Shown here piece by piece: positions 8,128-15,788 of a stretch of DNA of 64,000 nucleotides. Position numbers and translations under genes: made by a program. Source of the DNA: Terrabacter aerolatus. Its GTDB lineage: Bacteria; Actinomycetota; Actinomycetes; Actinomycetales; Dermatophilaceae. The stretch covers positions 1 through 64,000 of the forward strand of contig NZ_BJYX01000007.1 in the NCBI RefSeq assembly GCF_007991735.1. The letters are read 5' to 3'. Under the pieces are notes generated by a model. That model had not been told where the DNA came from, did no database searches, and was given only the letters and a program-made list of their open reading frames with translations. Every line of letters begins with the position of its first letter. The stretch's first letter is position 1.

Positions 8128-9057
8128 TCAGCGCTCAGCCGTGGGCGCCTCGGATCCGCCGGCAGCGCCCGGGCCGGGGCGGTCGACCGGTCCCAGGGTC
8201 GCCCGGAGCTCGCGGCGGGCCGAGTCGACCACGGCCCGGCGCGCACGGAACTGATCGGGTCCGGCGCCGGGAGGGGCGGCCAGGTCGGCCCCCACCGCTT
8301 CGACGAGCCCGCGCAGCAGTCCTCGGACATCCGTGGCGCGCTCCGCGCGAGCGGCGTCCGGGGCGGTCGTCGAGAGGGTGTGGAACGTCGCGTCCGCCTC
8401 GAGCAGTCGCGGTTGCGCCGCGGTCCAGATCGTCTGGGCCTCAGCGGAGCTCGACCCGGAGATCACCTGCGACGTCAAGGAGTCCTCGATCCACGACGCC
8501 TCCCGTTCCGCCTCGGCCAGACGTTCGTCCCAGGCCTGGATCTCGGCCTGTGCCCGTCGCCGACGGAGGAGCAACCAGGCCAGCGCTCCGATCGCGACGA
8601 GGGCGAGCAGCAGCCAGGGCCACCACGTCGTCCCGCCGTCGTCGGAGGGGCTGGTCGGTGCCGGCGGGCTGGTGAGCGCCGACTCCGGCGTCGGTGTCGC
8701 CGTGACGGTCTGGGTCTCCGTCTGCGTGACGGTCGCCGTCTCCGTGGACGTCGCCGTCGCCGTCGCCGTCGCCGTGGTCGTGGTCGTCACGGTCTCGGCC
8801 GGGGAGCCCGGGGACGTCGGGGAGCTCGGGGAGGTCGGACCGGGCTTCGTCGGGAGCGTGAGCGTCGGCACCGTGACGGCGGGCAGCGACACCGAGGGCA
8901 CCGACACCGAGGGCACCGACACCGAGGGCACGCTCGGCAGGGTGATGCTCGGTCGGGAGGTCGGCAGCGAGATCGACCCGCTTCCGGAGCAGGCCGTCAG
9001 TGCGACCGTCACGAGCAGCGTGGTCACGGCGGTACCGATCGCGGGGGCACGTCTCAT
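8128..9057 (-). CDS. Lipoprotein with repetitive Ser/Thr/Pro/Val stalk and TM helix
   Basis: The 309-residue product starts with a signal sequence and lipobox ending at Cys23 (VALTAC). A low-complexity stalk (about residues 24-145) of VSVPS, TPT and TATA repeats follows. A second hydrophobic helix (about 150-170) is flanked by Arg-rich residues, and the C-terminal 140 residues form a helical, probably coiled-coil domain. If both hydrophobic segments are used, the stalk sits outside and the helical domain inside, linking the wall side to the cytoplasm. Function unknown. The Ala/Glu/Arg-rich C-terminal domain gives no match that I recognise. Confidence 0.6.
   Translation of the reverse strand: MRRAPAIGTAVTTLLVTVALTACSGSGSISLPTSRPSITLPSVPSVSVPSVSVPSVSLPAVTVPTLTLPTKPGPTSPSSPTSPGSPAETVTTTTTATATATATSTETATVTQTETQTVTATPTPESALTSPPAPTSPSDDGGTTWWPWLLLALVAIGALAWLLLRRRRAQAEIQAWDERLAEAEREASWIEDSLTSQVISGSSSAEAQTIWTAAQPRLLEADATFHTLSTTAPDAARAERATDVRGLLRGLVEAVGADLAAPPGAGPDQFRARRAVVDSARRELRATLGPVDRPGPGAAGGSEAPTAER
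8888..8931 (-). repeat. 15-bp tandem repeat inside a lipoprotein gene
   Basis: The unit GACACCGAGGGCACC is repeated about three times on the plus strand and encodes successive VSVPS blocks of the stalk on the minus strand. Copy-number change here would alter stalk length without a frameshift, because the unit is a multiple of three. Confidence 0.7.
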
Positions 9058-9210
9058 GCGTGATTGTCCGTGCACGCCACCCCGTCGCTGCCTCACCCGC
9101 CCGGGGTGAAGAGGGCCGGGAGCCCTGGCCACGGGCTTCGCGTCGGGGACGACGCGGCATACGTGCTCGTGGGTATGGTTCGAAGGTCAACGACTTCGCA
9201 GGAGGACAGC

Positions 9211-9732
9211 ATGAGCCTGGACCGACCGGTCGCCCCCAATCCCTACGACCTGCTGCCGCAGGTGCCCTCGTTCACCGTGACGAGCGCCGACGTCACGGAC
9301 GGTGCACCACTGAAGGACGACCAGGTCGCCGACGCGGGAAACACGTCCCCGCAGCTGTCGTGGAGCGGTGCCCCCGAGGGCACGCAGAGCTACGTCGTCA
9401 CGTGCTTCGACCCCGACGCGCCGACCCCCTCGGGCTTCTGGCACTGGGTGCTCGTCGACGTCCCGGCCGACGTGACCTCTCTCGACGCCGGAGCTGCAGC
9501 GGCAGCCCTGCCCGGCAAGGCTTTCCACGTGCGCAACGATGGGGGTGAGCAGGGCTTCATGGGTGCCGCGCCGCCGCAGGGCGACCAGCCGCACCGCTAC
9601 TTCTTCGTCGTGCACGCGGTCTCCGAGCCGAGCCTGGGAGTCGACGACTCCGTGTCGCCGGCGGTCGTGTCGTTCAACCTCGCCTTCAAGACGCTGGCCC
9701 GCGCCGTCATCCACGGCACCTACCAGCACTGA
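9211..9732 (+). CDS. YbhB/YbcL family Raf-kinase-inhibitor-like (PEBP) protein
   Basis: The 173-residue product is a bacterial phosphatidylethanolamine-binding protein homologue. The ligand-site signatures are [19 protein letters not shown] (about residues 71-89) and the [11 protein letters not shown] strand with its conserved His. No signal peptide is present, so it should be cytoplasmic. The physiological role in bacteria is unknown. AGGAGG lies 6 nt before the ATG. Confidence 0.9.
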   Translation: MSLDRPVAPNPYDLLPQVPSFTVTSADVTDGAPLKDDQVADAGNTSPQLSWSGAPEGTQSYVVTCFDPDAPTPSGFWHWVLVDVPADVTSLDAGAAAAALPGKAFHVRNDGGEQGFMGAAPPQGDQPHRYFFVVHAVSEPSLGVDDSVSPAVVSFNLAFKTLARAVIHGTYQH

Positions 9733-9840
9733 CCGTCGCCCACGCGGTCGTATGCCGTGTGGTCCTCCTCGACCGGCCGTGCCGTCACCTGACGGCGGGG
9801 CCGGCGGGGAGGGCGCTGCCTGACTGACGCGCCGTGACGG

Positions 9841-9901
9841 TGACGACTGACGACTGACGACGGACAAGGCCCGCCCCGCCCTCGTCGGCGGTGCGGGCCT
9901 T
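9841..9901. terminator. Convergent-gene terminator with a heptamer repeat
   Basis: AAGGCCCGC (9866-9874) and GCGGGCCTT (9893-9901) form a 9-bp stem between the convergent PEBP and sigma-factor genes, so it could serve both. Just before it, TGACGAC is repeated three times in tandem at 9841-9861. Confidence 0.55.
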
Positions 9902-9956
9902 CGTCGTCGGTCATGGCCTGTGGCTACCGGTGGCTACCGGTCGTGCCGGGTGTGGG

Positions 9957-10745
9957 TCAGGCGCTGAGCAGCTCCGGGGAGTCGAGGTGCTCGCGCAGCT
10001 CGGCGAGCACGCGCCGGAGCAGGCGGCTGACCTGCATGGCGCTGAGCCCCATCGTCTGGGCGATCTCGGCCTGCGTCATGTCGTGCGCGAAGCGCAGCTC
10101 GATGATCTCCTGGTCGCGGGCGGAGAGGCGCTTGAGCGCCGTGCGCACGACGATCCCCTCGTCGAGGCCCGGGTCGGTCTGGTGGTCGGCGCGGGCGTCG
10201 ACGAGGTCGAGCACCGGTCGGCCACCGTCGGTCGTCGTCGCGTCGAGGGAGGCCGGGCGCAGGTTCGTCGAGGCGACCTGTGCCTCCTTGACCTGCTCGA
10301 CGGTCAGGTCGAGGGAGGTCGCGAGGTCGGCCTGGGTCGGCTCGTGACCCAGGGTCTGCTCGAGCCGGGTCCGGGCATCGGTGACGAGCTGGCGGCGCTC
10401 CTGCAGGCCGCGCGGCGGCCGGACGAGCCAGCCGTGGTCGCGGAAGTGGCGGCGCAGCTCGCCGGTGATGGTCGGCGTGGCGTAGGCACCGAACTCGGTG
10501 GCCTGGTCGAGGTCGAAACGGCGGATCGCCTTGAGCAGGGCGAGGAAGGCCACCTGCTCGAGGTCCTCCCGGTCGAGTCCCTTGCCGGCGTAGCGGTGGG
10601 CGAGCGAGCGGGCGAGCGGCATGTGCAGCCGCGTCACGGCTTCGAGGGCCGTCGACCTCTCGGTCTCGGAGGTCGAGGTGCGTGCAGTGACGATGAGCTC
10701 GCGGGTGCGGGCGTCCTTGCGGGGTCCGCGCGAAGGGTCGGTCAT
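9957..10745 (-). CDS. SigB/SigF-type RNA polymerase sigma factor
   Basis: This sigma-70 family protein of 262 residues has the group 3 (SigB/SigF/SigG) layout. Region 2 (about residues 45-110) includes DREDLEQVAFLALLKAIRRFD and FGAYATPTITGELRRHFRDHGW. A short region 3 follows, and region 4 (about 205-255) carries the helix-turn-helix MTQAEIAQTMGLSAMQVSRLL. Such factors direct general stress responses in Actinobacteria and are usually held by an anti-sigma factor. No anti-sigma or anti-anti-sigma gene is adjacent, which is worth noting. The ATG at 10745 follows GATGGAGA. A sigma-A-like promoter lies 51 bp upstream. Confidence 0.9.
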   Translation of the reverse strand: MTDPSRGPRKDARTRELIVTARTSTSETERSTALEAVTRLHMPLARSLAHRYAGKGLDREDLEQVAFLALLKAIRRFDLDQATEFGAYATPTITGELRRHFRDHGWLVRPPRGLQERRQLVTDARTRLEQTLGHEPTQADLATSLDLTVEQVKEAQVASTNLRPASLDATTTDGGRPVLDLVDARADHQTDPGLDEGIVVRTALKRLSARDQEIIELRFAHDMTQAEIAQTMGLSAMQVSRLLRRVLAELREHLDSPELLSA

Positions 10746-10793
10746 GACGTCTCCATCCAGAGTGGGTGGCGGCGCTTTCTTGACCGACAACGG

Positions 10794-10824
10794 GAACATT
10801 AGACAAAGTCTGAACATTGCACAA
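10794..10824 (-). promoter_or_regulatory. Promoter of the sigma-factor gene with embedded repeats
   Basis: Read on the minus strand, TTGTGC (10819-10824) and TAATGT (10796-10801) are separated by 17 nt, a good vegetative promoter for the sigma gene. The spacer contains AGACTTTGTCT, a short inverted repeat, flanked on both sides by AATGTTC, with the second copy overlapping the -10. This symmetrical layout looks like an operator set between the sigma gene and the divergent lutABC operon. Confidence 0.6.
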
Positions 10825-10907
10825 GCCCTAGACATCGAGGCCGTTCGCCGGGCCGGCACCGGGTCGCGTCCGCCCCGCGGCGCAGGGCGCTGTGCGAGGG
10901 TGAATTC

Positions 10908-11660
10908 ATGCGAGTGGCGTTGATGGTGACCTGCATCAACGACGCGATGTTCCCCGACGTCGGCAAGGCGGTCGTCACGGTGTTCCGCCGCCTGGGAGTC
11001 GACGTCGATTTCCCCGCCGACCAGACCTGCTGCGGCCAGCCCATGGTCAACACCGGCTACCTCGACGAGGCCGTCCCGCTCGTCCGCACGTTCGTCCGCG
11101 CGTTCGAGGGGTACGACGCCGTCGTCACGCCGTCCGGTTCGTGCGCCGGTTCGGCGCGCCACCAGCACGCCATCGTGGCAGGGCGATCCGGCGATGCCGG
11201 GCTCGCGACGGCCGTGGCCGAGATCTCGCCCCGCGTGCACGAGCTGTCGGAGTTCCTCGTCGACGTCCTCGGCGTCGAGGACGTCGGGGCCTCGTTCCCG
11301 CACTCGGTCACCTACCACCCGACCTGCCACTCCCTGCGGATGCTGGGAGTCGGCGACCGGCCCGAGCGGCTGCTCCGTGCCGTCCGCGGCCTTCGGCTGA
11401 TCGAGCTGCCCCGTGCCGAGGAGTGCTGCGGTTTCGGCGGCACCTTCGCGATGAAGAACGCCGACACCTCGGTCGCGATGGGGGCCGACAAGGCGCGTCA
11501 CGTCCGTGAGACGGGGGCCGAGGTGCTCGTCGCGGGTGACAGCTCCTGCCTGATGCACGTCGGTGGCCTGCTCACCCGACAGCGGGCCGGGGTTCGCGTC
11601 ATGCACCTCGCGGAGGTCCTTGCGTCCACCGGTGGCGCCGGTACCGGAGGGCGTCGATGA
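10908..11660 (+). CDS. lutA: Lactate utilization iron-sulfur protein LutA
   Basis: The 250-residue product consists of two CCG (cysteine-rich) domains. The signatures are TCCGQP with a preceding Cys in the first half and ECCGFGG in the second, which bind the non-canonical 4Fe-4S or heterodisulfide-type site of glycolate-oxidase and LutA subunits. LutABC together oxidise L-lactate to pyruvate in the cytoplasm, passing electrons onward. Its stop overlaps the lutB start by four bases (ATGA), so the subunits are translationally coupled. It is divergent from the sigma-factor gene and shares its regulatory region. Confidence 0.9.
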   Translation: MRVALMVTCINDAMFPDVGKAVVTVFRRLGVDVDFPADQTCCGQPMVNTGYLDEAVPLVRTFVRAFEGYDAVVTPSGSCAGSARHQHAIVAGRSGDAGLATAVAEISPRVHELSEFLVDVLGVEDVGASFPHSVTYHPTCHSLRMLGVGDRPERLLRAVRGLRLIELPRAEECCGFGGTFAMKNADTSVAMGADKARHVRETGAEVLVAGDSSCLMHVGGLLTRQRAGVRVMHLAEVLASTGGAGTGGRR

Positions 11661-13147
11661 GCCGCACGTTCCTCGGCATGCCGCCCTTCCCCGCCGCCGC
11701 CCGCGAGGCCCTCGCGGATCCGCAGCTGCGCAGCAACCTGGCCCACGCCACGACGACCATCCGGGCCAAGCGGGCTGCCGTCGTCGCCGAGGTCGACGAC
11801 TGGGAGAGCCTGCGGCTGCGAGCCGCCGCCATCAAGGACGACGTGCTGCTCCACCTCGACGAGCACCTGTTGCGCCTCGAGGAGTCGCTGACGGCGCGTG
11901 GAGCGGTCGTGCACTGGGCGCGTACGGCCGAGGAGGCGTCCGCGGTCGTGGCGGAGGTGGCCCGCGCCCACGGGGTAGACGAGGTGGTCAAGGTCAAGTC
12001 GATGGCCACCCAGGAGGTCGAGCTCAACGAACACCTTGCGGCGCAAGGTATCTCGGCCTGGGAGACCGACCTCGCCGAGCTCATCGTCCAGCTCGGGGAC
12101 GACCTGCCGAGCCACATCCTCGTGCCGGCGATCCACCGCAACCGGGCTGAGATCCGCGCGATCTTCGAACGCGAGATGGGACGCGTGGGGCGGCCCGCGC
12201 CCGACGACCTCACCGACGACCCGGCCCGGCTGGCCGAGGCCGCACGGCTGCACCTCCGCGAGAAGTTCCTGCGCGCCAAGGTCGGGGTCAGTGGCGCGAA
12301 CTTCGCGGTCGCCGACTCGGGGACCCTCGTCGTCGTGGAGTCCGAGGGCAACGGGCGGATGTGCCTGACCCTGCCCGAGGTGCTGGTCTCGGTCGTCGGC
12401 ATCGAGAAGGTCGTGCCGTCGTGGACCGACCTCGACGTCTTCCTCACGCTGCTGCCGCGCTCGTCGACGGGGGAGCGGATGAACCCCTACACGAGCACGT
12501 GGTCCGGGGTGACCCCGGGCGACGGACCCCAGGAGGTGCACGTCGTCCTCCTCGACAACGGGCGCAGCCGGGCCCTCGCCGACGAGGTCGGTCGCCAGGC
12601 GCTCCGCTGCATCCGGTGCTCGGCGTGCCTCAACGTGTGTCCTGTCTACGAGCGCACCGGCGGGCACGCCTACGGGTCGGTCTACCCCGGGCCCATCGGT
12701 GCCATCCTCAACCCGCTGCTCAAGGGCGTCGGCCACGACGAGCAGACCGACTCGCTGCCCTACGCGTCCACGCTCTGCGGGGCCTGCTTCGAGGCCTGCC
12801 CCGTGCGCATCGACATCCCGTCGGTTCTCGTGGACCTCCGCGCCCAGGTCGTCGACGCGCACCGCTCCGGTGTGCCCGGGCCCGAGGCCCTCGCCATGCG
12901 GGCCGCGGCCGCCACGTTCGGGTCGGGCCGGCGCCTCGCGGCGGCCGAGCGCGCCTCGGCCCTCGCCGGTCGCGCGATCGATGCGGTAGCACGAATCACC
13001 CATCGCGACAGGCGAGTCGGCGGTCGACGGCTGATCGGCCGCCTGCCCGGCCCGGGAGCCGGCTGGACCGACGCGCGTGACCTGCCGACGCCGCCCGAGG
13101 AGTCCTTCCGCGCCTGGTGGAAGCGCACCGACGGAGGCGCGCGGTGA
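11657..13147 (+). CDS. lutB: Lactate utilization iron-sulfur protein LutB
   Basis: The 496-residue product has an N-terminal LUD domain (about residues 60-300) and a C-terminal ferredoxin-like part with two 4Fe-4S clusters. The cluster motifs are CIRCSACLNVCPVY and CGACFEACPV, near residues 318 and 375. A Lys/Arg-rich tail follows. This is the usual LutB architecture and length. It overlaps lutA by ATGA and lutC by GTGA, giving a tight three-gene operon. Confidence 0.92.
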   Translation: MSRTFLGMPPFPAAAREALADPQLRSNLAHATTTIRAKRAAVVAEVDDWESLRLRAAAIKDDVLLHLDEHLLRLEESLTARGAVVHWARTAEEASAVVAEVARAHGVDEVVKVKSMATQEVELNEHLAAQGISAWETDLAELIVQLGDDLPSHILVPAIHRNRAEIRAIFEREMGRVGRPAPDDLTDDPARLAEAARLHLREKFLRAKVGVSGANFAVADSGTLVVVESEGNGRMCLTLPEVLVSVVGIEKVVPSWTDLDVFLTLLPRSSTGERMNPYTSTWSGVTPGDGPQEVHVVLLDNGRSRALADEVGRQALRCIRCSACLNVCPVYERTGGHAYGSVYPGPIGAILNPLLKGVGHDEQTDSLPYASTLCGACFEACPVRIDIPSVLVDLRAQVVDAHRSGVPGPEALAMRAAAATFGSGRRLAAAERASALAGRAIDAVARITHRDRRVGGRRLIGRLPGPGAGWTDARDLPTPPEESFRAWWKRTDGGAR

Positions 13148-13728
13148 GCGCGCGCGACGAGATCCTCGGTGCCGTCCGGGAGGCGGTCGCGGGGTGCCGG
13201 GGTCCGGTCGACGTCCCCCCGCTCGACCGCCCCGACCGGGACGGTGACGTCGACCTCTTCGCCGATCGGGTCGCCGACTACCGCGCGACCGTCGTGCGCT
13301 GCACGCCGGACGGGGTCGAGGCAGCCCTCGCGGCAGCCCTGCCCGAAGGCGCCTCCGTCGTCGTGCCCGACGGCCTGCCGTATGTCGTGGCCGGCGCGGT
13401 CGCCGACGACGGCCTCACCCCGTCCGACCTCGACGCGATCACGGCCGTGGTCACCGCGGCGACCGTCGCGATCGCGACGACCGGAACGATCGTGCTCTCG
13501 CACGGACCGGGGGAGGGTCGGCGGGTGCTCACCCTCGTGCCCGACCTGCACGTCTGCGTCGTCCGGGCCGACCAGGTCGTCGACGACGTTCCCGCCGCGG
13601 TCCGACGGCTCGACCCCGCGCGACCGACGACGTGGATCAGCGGTCCCTCGGCGACGAGCGACATCGAGCTGAGCCGCGTCGAGGGTGTCCACGGCCCCCG
13701 CACGCTGCACGTCGTCCTCGTCGGCTGA
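13144..13728 (+). CDS. lutC: Lactate utilization protein LutC
   Basis: The 194-residue product is a LUD-domain protein. The family patterns are visible as ATTGTIVLS, PDLHVCVV and TWISGPSATSDIE, the last being the highly conserved SGPSxTaDIE motif. The GTG at 13144 was chosen because it overlaps the lutB stop (GTGA), as lutB does with lutA. LutC completes the L-lactate oxidation complex. No LutR or L-lactate permease gene lies next to it. Confidence 0.92.
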   Translation: MSARDEILGAVREAVAGCRGPVDVPPLDRPDRDGDVDLFADRVADYRATVVRCTPDGVEAALAAALPEGASVVVPDGLPYVVAGAVADDGLTPSDLDAITAVVTAATVAIATTGTIVLSHGPGEGRRVLTLVPDLHVCVVRADQVVDDVPAAVRRLDPARPTTWISGPSATSDIELSRVEGVHGPRTLHVVLVG

Positions 13729-13783
13729 CACACGGCATACGCCTGCTCGTCCGTGGGGTCGGCCGCACGTGTCCGCCCGTGCG

Positions 13784-13809
13784 CCCGGAGGGCCGACCGG
13801 CCGTCCGGG
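13784..13809 (+). terminator. Probable terminator after lutABC
   Basis: CCCGGAGGGCC and GGCCGTCCGGG form an 11-bp stem with one mismatch and a 4-nt loop, 55 bp after the lutC stop. Confidence 0.45.
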
Positions 13810-13870
13810 TGGGTCGGGGCGCGCAGCGTGCCGGACCAGCACGGTCGCCGCTGCGAGCTAGCCTGCTGGG

Positions 13871-14482
13871 ATGAGCGAGAGCGACCACCGGGCCCCGAGG
13901 CGACCCGCCTTCTTCAGCGAGGCGGCCCTCGAGGCCCACGGTCCTGCCTACGACCCGACGGAGCAGATCCACGTCGCCCACGAGACCGCGCTCGCGCTCG
14001 TCCACGCCGGCCGGGCGGCCGCCGACCCGGCCGTGACGCAGAAGCTCGTCGCGCTCGTCGACGACATCGGCCTGTCGACGCTCGCCGAGCTGTGGTCGCA
14101 GCGCCCGGCCCGCTCGCTCCCGGGGGCGTTGTGGCGCCTCTACGTGCTGCGCGAATGGGTCCGGCGCGCACCCGACGAGGCGAGCCGGGAGTATGCCGCG
14201 GGCATCCGTTTCACCGGGCCCAACCACGCCGTCGCCGGGGCGGCCGAGCCTCCCGGCCCCCAGGAGATGGGTCGCGTCATCGACGAGGTGCTCCGCGGCG
14301 TCTTCGAGGGCGACCTCGCCGTCGCGCTCGAGCGGGCCGCCGCCTTCTGCCGCGTCGTCTCGGCAGGGCGAGCCGACATCTCCAGGGGCGACGAGGCGGC
14401 GGAGCAGGCCGCCAACGTCCTCGTCATGGCCGAGGACCTCACCGTCTGCGCGAGGCTGTGGCGCACCGACGCCCTCCACTGA
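13871..14482 (+). CDS. Conserved actinobacterial protein of unknown function
   Basis: The 203-residue, mainly helical, soluble protein has no signal peptide or membrane segment. Segments such as LSTLAELWSQRPARSLPGALWRLY resemble proteins found across Actinobacteria without an assigned role. No catalytic motif is seen. TAGCCT lies 6 nt before the ATG and no Shine-Dalgarno is present, which suggests a leaderless transcript and fixes the start. Confidence 0.7.
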   Translation: MSESDHRAPRRPAFFSEAALEAHGPAYDPTEQIHVAHETALALVHAGRAAADPAVTQKLVALVDDIGLSTLAELWSQRPARSLPGALWRLYVLREWVRRAPDEASREYAAGIRFTGPNHAVAGAAEPPGPQEMGRVIDEVLRGVFEGDLAVALERAAAFCRVVSAGRADISRGDEAAEQAANVLVMAEDLTVCARLWRTDALH

Positions 14483-14492
14483 GAGCCCGTCC

Positions 14493-14551
14493 AGGCGTCA
14501 CGGGGCGCTCCGCCCGCGCGGGGATCGCCCCTCTTGCGCCGTGACGCCTTT
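14493..14551 (+). terminator. Long terminator-like hairpin
   Basis: AGGCGTCACGG (14493-14503) pairs perfectly with CCGTGACGCCT (14539-14549) and is followed by TT. The 35-nt intervening sequence can pair further. It sits just after the preceding gene. Confidence 0.5.
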
Positions 14552-14585
14552 GGTGATCCGTTGAGGCGGCTTTATCCTTGAACGC

Positions 14586-14666
14586 GCGTCGGGTCGTGGT
14601 AGCCCCGGGTCCCAAATTCAGCCGCTACGAGCGGCCCTGTGCCGAGAGGCGCTCCCGACCCGACGC
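14586..14666. ncRNA. Candidate structured RNA element, class unknown
   Basis: GCGTCGGGTCG (14586-14596) and CGACCCGACGC (14656-14666) are a perfect 11-bp inverted pair enclosing 59 nt. The enclosed segment contains its own hairpin, GCCGCT/AGCGGC at 14621-14635. Two more small hairpins follow at 14717-14730 (CGGGT/ACCCG) and 14732-14754. Closing stem, internal helix and unpaired conserved-looking segments are the layout of a small RNA or riboswitch, but I could not match it to any class that I know (TPP, cobalamin, SAM, SAH, ydaO/c-di-AMP, glycine, ZTP). The strand is not determined. Confidence 0.3.
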
Positions 14667-14792
14667 AGCCCCGCCCCTCCCGTGTGTCTGCGGGCTCGGA
14701 GGCGACGGGTGAGCGCCGGGTTGCGACCCGAAAGCCCATCTCGTTGGGGGGCTTGGGCCCACCGGTCGGCGCGGGGCGTTTAAATTGGTCCC

Positions 14793-15029
14793 ATGACGCC
14801 CGCCGAGGAGCGGTCAGGTGACCTGCTCGATGTCGCACTCGCCGACGAGATAGAGCTCGTGAGCGACCTTGTCGTCGCCGCATCCTCCAGCCCCCGCCAC
14901 TTCACTCCGCAGGAGGTCGACCAGCTGCTCGGCGTCGCGGGACGGGCGGACGACGGCACCGACGCGCCCCTGGTGCCCGCGGTCGGCAACGTGCCGGACC
15001 TGCCGGACGCGCCCTCCGCGTCCGACTGA
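14793..15029 (+). CDS. Small acidic protein, function unknown
   Basis: The 78-residue product is acidic, with a predicted helix around HFTPQEVDQLLGV and a Pro/Ala/Asp-rich tail. No family is recognised. TAAATT at 14781-14786, in otherwise GC-rich DNA, lies 6 nt before the ATG, as expected for a leaderless message, and this is the main support for the gene. It precedes the phosphate-transport pair by 130 bp. Confidence 0.5.
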   Translation: MTPAEERSGDLLDVALADEIELVSDLVVAASSSPRHFTPQEVDQLLGVAGRADDGTDAPLVPAVGNVPDLPDAPSASD

Positions 15030-15067
15030 AGGTCACCGCAGGACCCGGCCGACCTCACCCGCGCCCG

Positions 15068-15122
15068 GGTGAACGCCGGATTGACGCTCGGTTGCACTGG
15101 AATGTCCACGACGCCGTAGCAT
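15068..15122 (+). promoter_or_regulatory. PHO/RegX3-like repeats and promoter before DUF47-pit
   Basis: GGTGAAC, GATTGAC and GGTTGCA start at 15068, 15079 and 15090, exactly 11 nt apart, which is the phasing of actinobacterial PHO boxes, although only the first unit is a perfect match. The last unit overlaps a TTGCAC (15092-15097), and TAGCAT follows at 15117-15122 (19-nt spacer). The unit orientation is opposite to that at pstS relative to the gene it would control, so a repressive role is possible. Confidence 0.4.
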
Positions 15123-15160
15123 CTTGCCCGGACCAGACCTCGATCGACCGGAGCATCCCC

Positions 15161-15781
15161 GTGGGTTTTCGCCTCACACCCCAGGACACGAGCTTTTTCT
15201 CCCTCTTCACCTCCTCCGCCCAACTCCTCGTCGAGGCGACCCGGGAGCTGACCCGCTTCCTCGAGGTCGAGCCCTCGAAGCGCTCGACGGTGGCAGACCG
15301 GCTCAAGGAGCTCGAGCACGCCGCCGACGACGCGACGCACGAGCTCATCAACAAGGTCAACAGCTCGTTCATCACGCCGTTCGACCGCGAGGACATCCAC
15401 AACCTCGCCGCGTCGCTCGACGACTGTATGGACTACATCGAGGAGACCGCCGACCTCATCGTGCTCTACCGCATGGGTGAGATCCCCGAGGGCCTCGCCG
15501 AGCAGTTCGAGATCCTCGCGCGGATGGCCGAGGTGACGGCCGAGGCCATGCCGCGCCTGCGCTCGATGAAGGACCTCAAGAGCTACTGGATCGAGATCAA
15601 CCGGCTCGAGAACCAGGCCGACTCGCTCCACCGCAAGATGGTGGCCGCCCTCTTCAACAACTCGCCGGACCCGATCAACGTGATCAAGGTCAAGGCCATC
15701 GTCGACGGGTTCGAGAACGCCGCCGACGCGTTCGAGAAGGTGGCCCACGTCGTCGAGGGCATCGCGGTCAAGGAGTCCTGA
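15161..15781 (+). CDS. DUF47 (PhoU-like) Pit accessory protein
   Basis: The 206-residue helical protein belongs to the DUF47/YkaA family. These PhoU-like proteins are nearly always encoded just before a Pit transporter and are thought to control phosphate flux through it. Two repeats of a three-helix unit are visible, with E/DxxxD-type metal-binding motifs such as LEHAADDATHEL and LENQADSLH. The GTG at 15161 (MGFRLTPQD) matches the usual family N-terminus. The gene ends 7 bp before pit, so the two are co-transcribed. Confidence 0.9.
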   Translation: MGFRLTPQDTSFFSLFTSSAQLLVEATRELTRFLEVEPSKRSTVADRLKELEHAADDATHELINKVNSSFITPFDREDIHNLAASLDDCMDYIEETADLIVLYRMGEIPEGLAEQFEILARMAEVTAEAMPRLRSMKDLKSYWIEINRLENQADSLHRKMVAALFNNSPDPINVIKVKAIVDGFENAADAFEKVAHVVEGIAVKES

Positions 15782-15788
15782 CCCGCTG

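Noticed and set aside
14586-14760. c-di-AMP (ydaO) or SAH riboswitch
   Set aside because: Some motif fragments are present (for example GAATTTGGGACCCGGGG and CGGCGCTCACC on the minus strand), but they occur in the wrong order and no fitting downstream gene exists on that strand.
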